Origin: Spirochaetales bacterium
Lineage (GTDB): Bacteria > Spirochaetota > Spirochaetia > Sphaerochaetales > Sphaerochaetaceae
Direction: 5' to 3'
NCBI GenBank assembly: GCA_017614625.1
Contig: JAGABK010000119.1
Span: forward strand, 1 to 9,033
DNA length: 9,033 nucleotides
Below are positions 5,909 to 9,033 of this stretch, piece after piece; positions within the stretch are counted from its first letter, which is position 1, and each line of letters opens with the position of its first letter. The notes beneath the pieces were generated by a model, which was not told the DNA's origin, searched no databases, and was given only the letters and a program-made list of their open reading frames with translations. The translations under genes and the position numbers were made by a program.

Positions 5909-7831
5909 ATGAAACTCAGCAGGAAGCAACGGAAGGCTCTGGTGCGCATATGCGTGGCCGCGGCGCTGCTTGTCGTGGTGAATGTCATCAAAGCCGCGCA
6001 CATCGTGCCGGTGGAGGGGACCTTCGGTTTCGTCTTCTACCTTTTATTCTATTCGGGCATATATTGCGTCATCGGCCTGGACATTTTGAGAAAGGCGGGG
6101 CGGGGGATGGTCAACGGGCGTCCGTTCGACGAGTGCTTCCTGATGGCCTTCGCGACGCTGGGGGCCTTCGCGCTGGCGATCTATGAGAGGAACGCGGACT
6201 ACAACGAGGCCATCGCGGTGATGCTGTTCTACCAGGTGGGCGAGCTGTTCCAGAGCTACGCGGTGGGGAAGAGCCGGCGGAGCATAAGCGAGCTCATGGA
6301 CATCAGGCCGGATTACGCCAACATCGAAAAGGACGGCGACCTGGTGCAGGTGAGTCCCGACGAGGTGGAGCCCGGGACTGTGATCGTGGTTCGGCCGGGC
6401 GAGAAGATTCCCATCGACGGGACGGTGGAAAGCGGGACGTCCTCGCTGGATACCGCGGCGCTGACGGGCGAGAGCGTGCCCCGCAATGTGGCGGAAGGGG
6501 ATTCGGTCATCAGCGGGTGCATCAATCTGACGGGGGTCCTGCGCATAAGGACCACAAAGGCCTTCGGGGAGTCGACGGTTTCGAAGATCCTGGAACTGGT
6601 GGAGAACGCGGGGTCCAGGAAGTCGCGCTCGGAGGAGTTCATCTCCAGGTTCGCAAGGGTGTATACGCCGGCTGTCGTGTTCAGTGCGATCGCGCTTGCG
6701 GTGCTCCCTCCGGTGTTCGGCCTGATTGCCGGAAAGTCTCCGGTGTGGGGCGTGTGGTTCTACCGTGCGCTGACGTTCCTTGTCATAAGCTGCCCGTGCG
6801 CCCTCGTGGTGAGCATTCCGCTGAGCTTCTTCGCGGGAATCGGCGGGGCGAGCAGGCAGGGAATCCTGGTCAAGGGCTCGAATTTCCTTGAGACGCTTTC
6901 AAAGACGAAGACGGTGGTGTTCGACAAGACCGGAACGCTGACGGAGGGCGTCTTCGAGGTCACTTCCGTGAATGCGGTAGAGGCGGTGGGAATGGATGAG
7001 CGGGCTCTTCTGGAGTATGCCGCCCTGGTCGAGTGCTTCAGTTCGCACCCGATAAGCAGGAGCCTCATCCAGGCCTACGGGAAGGACCCGGACAGAAGCA
7101 GGGTGAGCGGAATTGAGGAAATCAGCGGGCACGGGGTCTGCGGAAACGTGGACGGACACAGCGTGGCCGCAGGAAACCTCAAGCTCATGGCAAGGATCGG
7201 ACTGGATGTGCAGCCCGCCGTCGAGGCCGGGACCGTGGTCTACATGGCAGTCGACGGCACCTACTGCGGCTACATTGTAATCTCCGATGTGGTCAAACCC
7301 ACTTCCGGGGCCGCCATCTGCGCGCTCAGGCAGGCCGGAGTCGCGAAGACAGTCATGCTTACTGGCGATTCGAAGGTCATCGCCGACAAGGTCGCAGGCG
7401 AGCTGGGAATCGACGAGGTCCACAGCGAGCTGCTTCCCGCGGACAAGGTCGCCATGGTCGAGAAACTTCTTGCCGATGGCAGCGGAAAGCTTGCCTTCGC
7501 AGGGGACGGTATCAACGACGCGCCGGTGCTCACAAGGGCCGATATCGGTATAGCCATGGGTGCTTTGGGCTCAGATGCAGCGATCGAGGCTGCGGACGTG
7601 GTCCTGATGGACGATGACCCGATGAAGATCTCCAAGGCCATAAAGATATCGAAGAAGTGCCTGCGTATCGTGTACCAGAACATCGTCTTCGCCCTGGTCG
7701 TGAAGTTCGCCTGCCTGATTCTGGGCGCCCTGGGAATCACCAACATGTGGGCGGCAATCTTCGCCGACGTGGGCGTCATGGTCCTTGCCGTGCTCAACGC
7801 CATAAGGGCCCTGAGGGCGCAGAACGTCTGA
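5909..7831 (+). CDS. P1B-2 type heavy-metal (Zn/Cd/Pb) translocating P-type ATPase
   Basis: This inner-membrane pump exports divalent metals with ATP. In its 640 residues the actuator motif TGES is at 186-189. The membrane metal site is CPCALVVSIP at 295-304, matching CPC(x)4SxP. The phosphorylated Asp is D339 in DKTGT, the SHP motif is at 379-381, HGV at 408-410, TGD at 485-487 and GDGINDAP at 532-539. K599 and D620 in the last two helices are 21 residues apart, as are the K and D known to bind metal in E. coli ZntA. This supports Zn/Cd/Pb rather than copper. There is no N-terminal HMA domain; the chain goes straight to the first membrane helices. The small CxxC protein upstream likely replaces it. 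AGGAG stands just before the ATG. All catalytic motifs are intact. Confidence 0.95.
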   Translation: MKLSRKQRKALVRICVAAALLVVVNVIKAAHIVPVEGTFGFVFYLLFYSGIYCVIGLDILRKAGRGMVNGRPFDECFLMAFATLGAFALAIYERNADYNEAIAVMLFYQVGELFQSYAVGKSRRSISELMDIRPDYANIEKDGDLVQVSPDEVEPGTVIVVRPGEKIPIDGTVESGTSSLDTAALTGESVPRNVAEGDSVISGCINLTGVLRIRTTKAFGESTVSKILELVENAGSRKSRSEEFISRFARVYTPAVVFSAIALAVLPPVFGLIAGKSPVWGVWFYRALTFLVISCPCALVVSIPLSFFAGIGGASRQGILVKGSNFLETLSKTKTVVFDKTGTLTEGVFEVTSVNAVEAVGMDERALLEYAALVECFSSHPISRSLIQAYGKDPDRSRVSGIEEISGHGVCGNVDGHSVAAGNLKLMARIGLDVQPAVEAGTVVYMAVDGTYCGYIVISDVVKPTSGAAICALRQAGVAKTVMLTGDSKVIADKVAGELGIDEVHSELLPADKVAMVEKLLADGSGKLAFAGDGINDAPVLTRADIGIAMGALGSDAAIEAADVVLMDDDPMKISKAIKISKKCLRIVYQNIVFALVVKFACLILGALGITNMWAAIFADVGVMVLAVLNAIRALRAQNV

Positions 7832-7912
7832 GCTGCGGTGTCAGTCGTGGCCGTCCGGGAAGAGGGACGCGGCGGATTCCCGACCCGACAGCAGCAATCA
7901 TCCCCGATAATC

Positions 7913-7921
7913 TGTTATAAT
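7913..7921 (+). promoter_or_regulatory. Extended -10 promoter placed for a leaderless exonuclease mRNA
   Basis: TGTTATAAT is a perfect extended -10 element (TGnTATAAT). A convincing -35 is absent (AGCAAT at 7893-7898 would be the 17-base position), which extended -10 promoters tolerate. Transcription would start about 7 bases further, at 7928-7929, which is the ATG I assign to the exonuclease. The 88-base gap after the ATPase contains only weak competing stems and no T-run. Confidence 0.55.
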
Positions 7922-7928
7922 GATTCCG

Positions 7929-8777
7929 ATGTCAGGTAAATTGCTTCTTGTCGACGGAATGAACCTCCTCTTCCAGATGTTCTTCGGAATGCCCTCGCGG
8001 ATTTTCAATTCGCAGGGAAGGGCCATCCACGGGACGATGGGGTTCACCGGCGCGCTGCGCAGGATGCTCGAGATGACGGAGCCCTCCCACGTGCTTGTGG
8101 TGTTCGACGGCGAGCACGGCAATCCTCGCACACGGCTTTCGGCCGAATACAAGGCCAACCGACCGGATTTCACCGATGTCCCCGAAGAGGAGAACCCGTT
8201 CTCCCAGCTTCCCGACATCTACCGGGTGCTGGACGGTATGGGAATCAGGCATTGCGAGACCGAGGACTGCGAGGCAGACGACATGATCGCCGCATACGCT
8301 GCGGCTTGCAGAAGCACCATGGACATCGTGGTCTCCTCATTCGACAGCGACTTCTTCCAGCTCATCGGCCCGGGGGTGAGCGTCATGAGGTACAGGGGAG
8401 AGAAGACGGTCGTCTGCGACGAGGCCTGGCTGACGGGAAAGTACGGGATCGAAGGCCGCAGCTACGTGGACTTCAAGAGCCTGACCGGAGATGCGGCCGA
8501 CAACATCCGCGGCATCGACGGGGTGGGACCGAAGACGGCGGCTGCCCTGGTCAACAGGTTCGGAACAATCGAGAACCTAATCAAGGAATACACTTCAATA
8601 GAGAACCGGCGGCTGCGCGGCCTGATAGGAAACGGTCTGGACAGGCTGCCCGTCAACAAGGCCCTGATAAAGATGGATGAATGCGCGCGCATGCCGTACA
8701 AGGCGGAGGAACTGGAATTCAGCGGGAGACCCGCTTCCACGAGGGAGATTCTGACTGCGGCCGGGCTTCTGCCCTGA
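7929..8777 (+). CDS. Stand-alone 5'-3' exonuclease / flap endonuclease (DNA polymerase I N-domain type)
   Basis: This enzyme is homologous to the 5'-nuclease domain of DNA polymerase I and removes 5' flaps or RNA primers, but it has no polymerase attached (282 residues, like Bacillus YpcP). Numbered from the ATG at 7929, the acidic metal ligands are all present: D9 in LLLVDG, D60 in VVFDG, E115/D117/D118 in CEADD, D139 and D141 in SSFDSD, and D188/D191 in TGDAADN. The helix-hairpin-helix-type DNA-binding stretch GIDGVGPKTAA follows at 195-205. Because both metal sites are complete it should be a nuclease, unlike E. coli ExoIX, which lacks one site. I prefer 7929 to the ATG at 7920, since the earlier one is inside the -10 element. 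No ribosome-binding site precedes either. It converges on the next gene with a 21-base gap. Confidence 0.92.
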   Translation: MSGKLLLVDGMNLLFQMFFGMPSRIFNSQGRAIHGTMGFTGALRRMLEMTEPSHVLVVFDGEHGNPRTRLSAEYKANRPDFTDVPEEENPFSQLPDIYRVLDGMGIRHCETEDCEADDMIAAYAAACRSTMDIVVSSFDSDFFQLIGPGVSVMRYRGEKTVVCDEAWLTGKYGIEGRSYVDFKSLTGDAADNIRGIDGVGPKTAAALVNRFGTIENLIKEYTSIENRRLRGLIGNGLDRLPVNKALIKMDECARMPYKAEELEFSGRPASTREILTAAGLLP

Positions 8778-8798
8778 CGAACCTTTCTGAAGCTGGGC

Positions 8799-9033
8799 TT
8801 ATTCCTGGTTTGCCAGCATTATGACGATCTCGTCCGGAGCGTCGGCCTTGGAGCCGGCCTTCTTCAGCGCAAGGTACTGCGCCTTCCTGAGCTCGTGCTC
8901 GACGATGTAGATCCCGCCCGTGAAAAGCTGGTTCGCAAGTACGACCTTGTCCTCGCCGTAGGCGATGTAGACGTCGTAGAGCTTGGACTCAGCGTCCGGG
9001 CCCTCCCTGAACTCGATCACGGTGCAGGGCGGA
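8799..9033 (-). CDS. C-terminal part of an unrecognised protein (runs off the window)
   Basis: An open frame of 78 codons ends at TAA (8799-8801) and stays open to the window edge, so the gene probably starts beyond 9033. A GTG at 9020 is a possible but unsupported start. The visible part is soluble-looking and mixed: TVIEFREG, then VYIAYGEDKVVLANQLFTGGIYIVEHEL, then an alanine/lysine-rich helix and the end EIVIMLANQE. The strand-helix alternation and codon use match the neighbouring genes, which supports it being real. I do not recognise the family and assign no function. Confidence 0.55.
   Translation of the reverse strand, partial: PPCTVIEFREGPDAESKLYDVYIAYGEDKVVLANQLFTGGIYIVEHELRKAQYLALKKAGSKADAPDEIVIMLANQE

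Noticed and set aside
7851..7881. Terminator between the metal ATPase and the exonuclease
   Set aside because: CGTCC/GGACG and GGGAA/TTCCC are short competing stems and there is no T-run after them.
8799..9020. Complete small gene starting at GTG 9020
   Set aside because: The frame stays open to the window edge and the GTG has no ribosome-binding site, so it is better treated as the end of a longer gene.

Overview
The window looks like a chromosomal segment of a moderately GC-rich, probably anaerobic bacterium. Bacterial rather than archaeal origin is supported by sigma-70-like promoters (TTGTCA-17-TATACT at 2727-2755; TTGACA-17-TTAAAT at 5606-5634; an extended -10 TGTTATAAT at 7913-7921), a classic intrinsic terminator (4625-4656), strong Shine-Dalgarno sites and a bacterial-type 5'-3' exonuclease. 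An oxygen-sensitive Fe-S L-serine dehydratase suggests anaerobic life. The protein styles recall gut Firmicutes or Spirochaetes, but the taxon cannot be fixed from this sequence alone.

Layout: (1) 15-1427, minus strand: a MATE-family multidrug/cation exporter. (2) 1492-2703, plus: single-chain L-serine ammonia-lyase (sdaA type), divergent from the MATE gene across a short AT-rich gap. (3) 2704-2854: a regulatory gap rich in dyads, with a good promoter, an inverted repeat over its -10 and a leader hairpin. (4) 2855-4591, plus: a long-chain acyl-CoA synthetase-like AMP-forming ligase, closed by an intrinsic terminator. (5) 4661-5594: a compact mobile unit, made of a minus-strand REP-associated-type (Y1/HUH) transposase gene lying between two inverted arrays of a 9-bp repeat. 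(6) 5606-7831, plus: a metal-export operon with a 72-residue CxxC metal-binding protein followed by a P1B-2 type Zn/Cd/Pb ATPase that lacks its own N-terminal metal-binding domain. (7) 7929-8777, plus: a stand-alone 5'-3' exonuclease, apparently transcribed as a leaderless mRNA. (8) 8799-9033, minus: the C-terminal end of an unrecognised gene that runs off the window.

The housekeeping genes do not form one pathway. They look like independent transcription units, except the two-gene metal operon. The most unusual part is the transposase unit. Its two flanks match each other in inverted orientation, nearly unit for unit, as 9-bp minisatellites with about 10 and 11 copies. One arm has gained two extra units, and the other encodes the last codons and stop of the transposase. 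This differs from the GC-rich palindromic REP elements usually linked to this transposase family.
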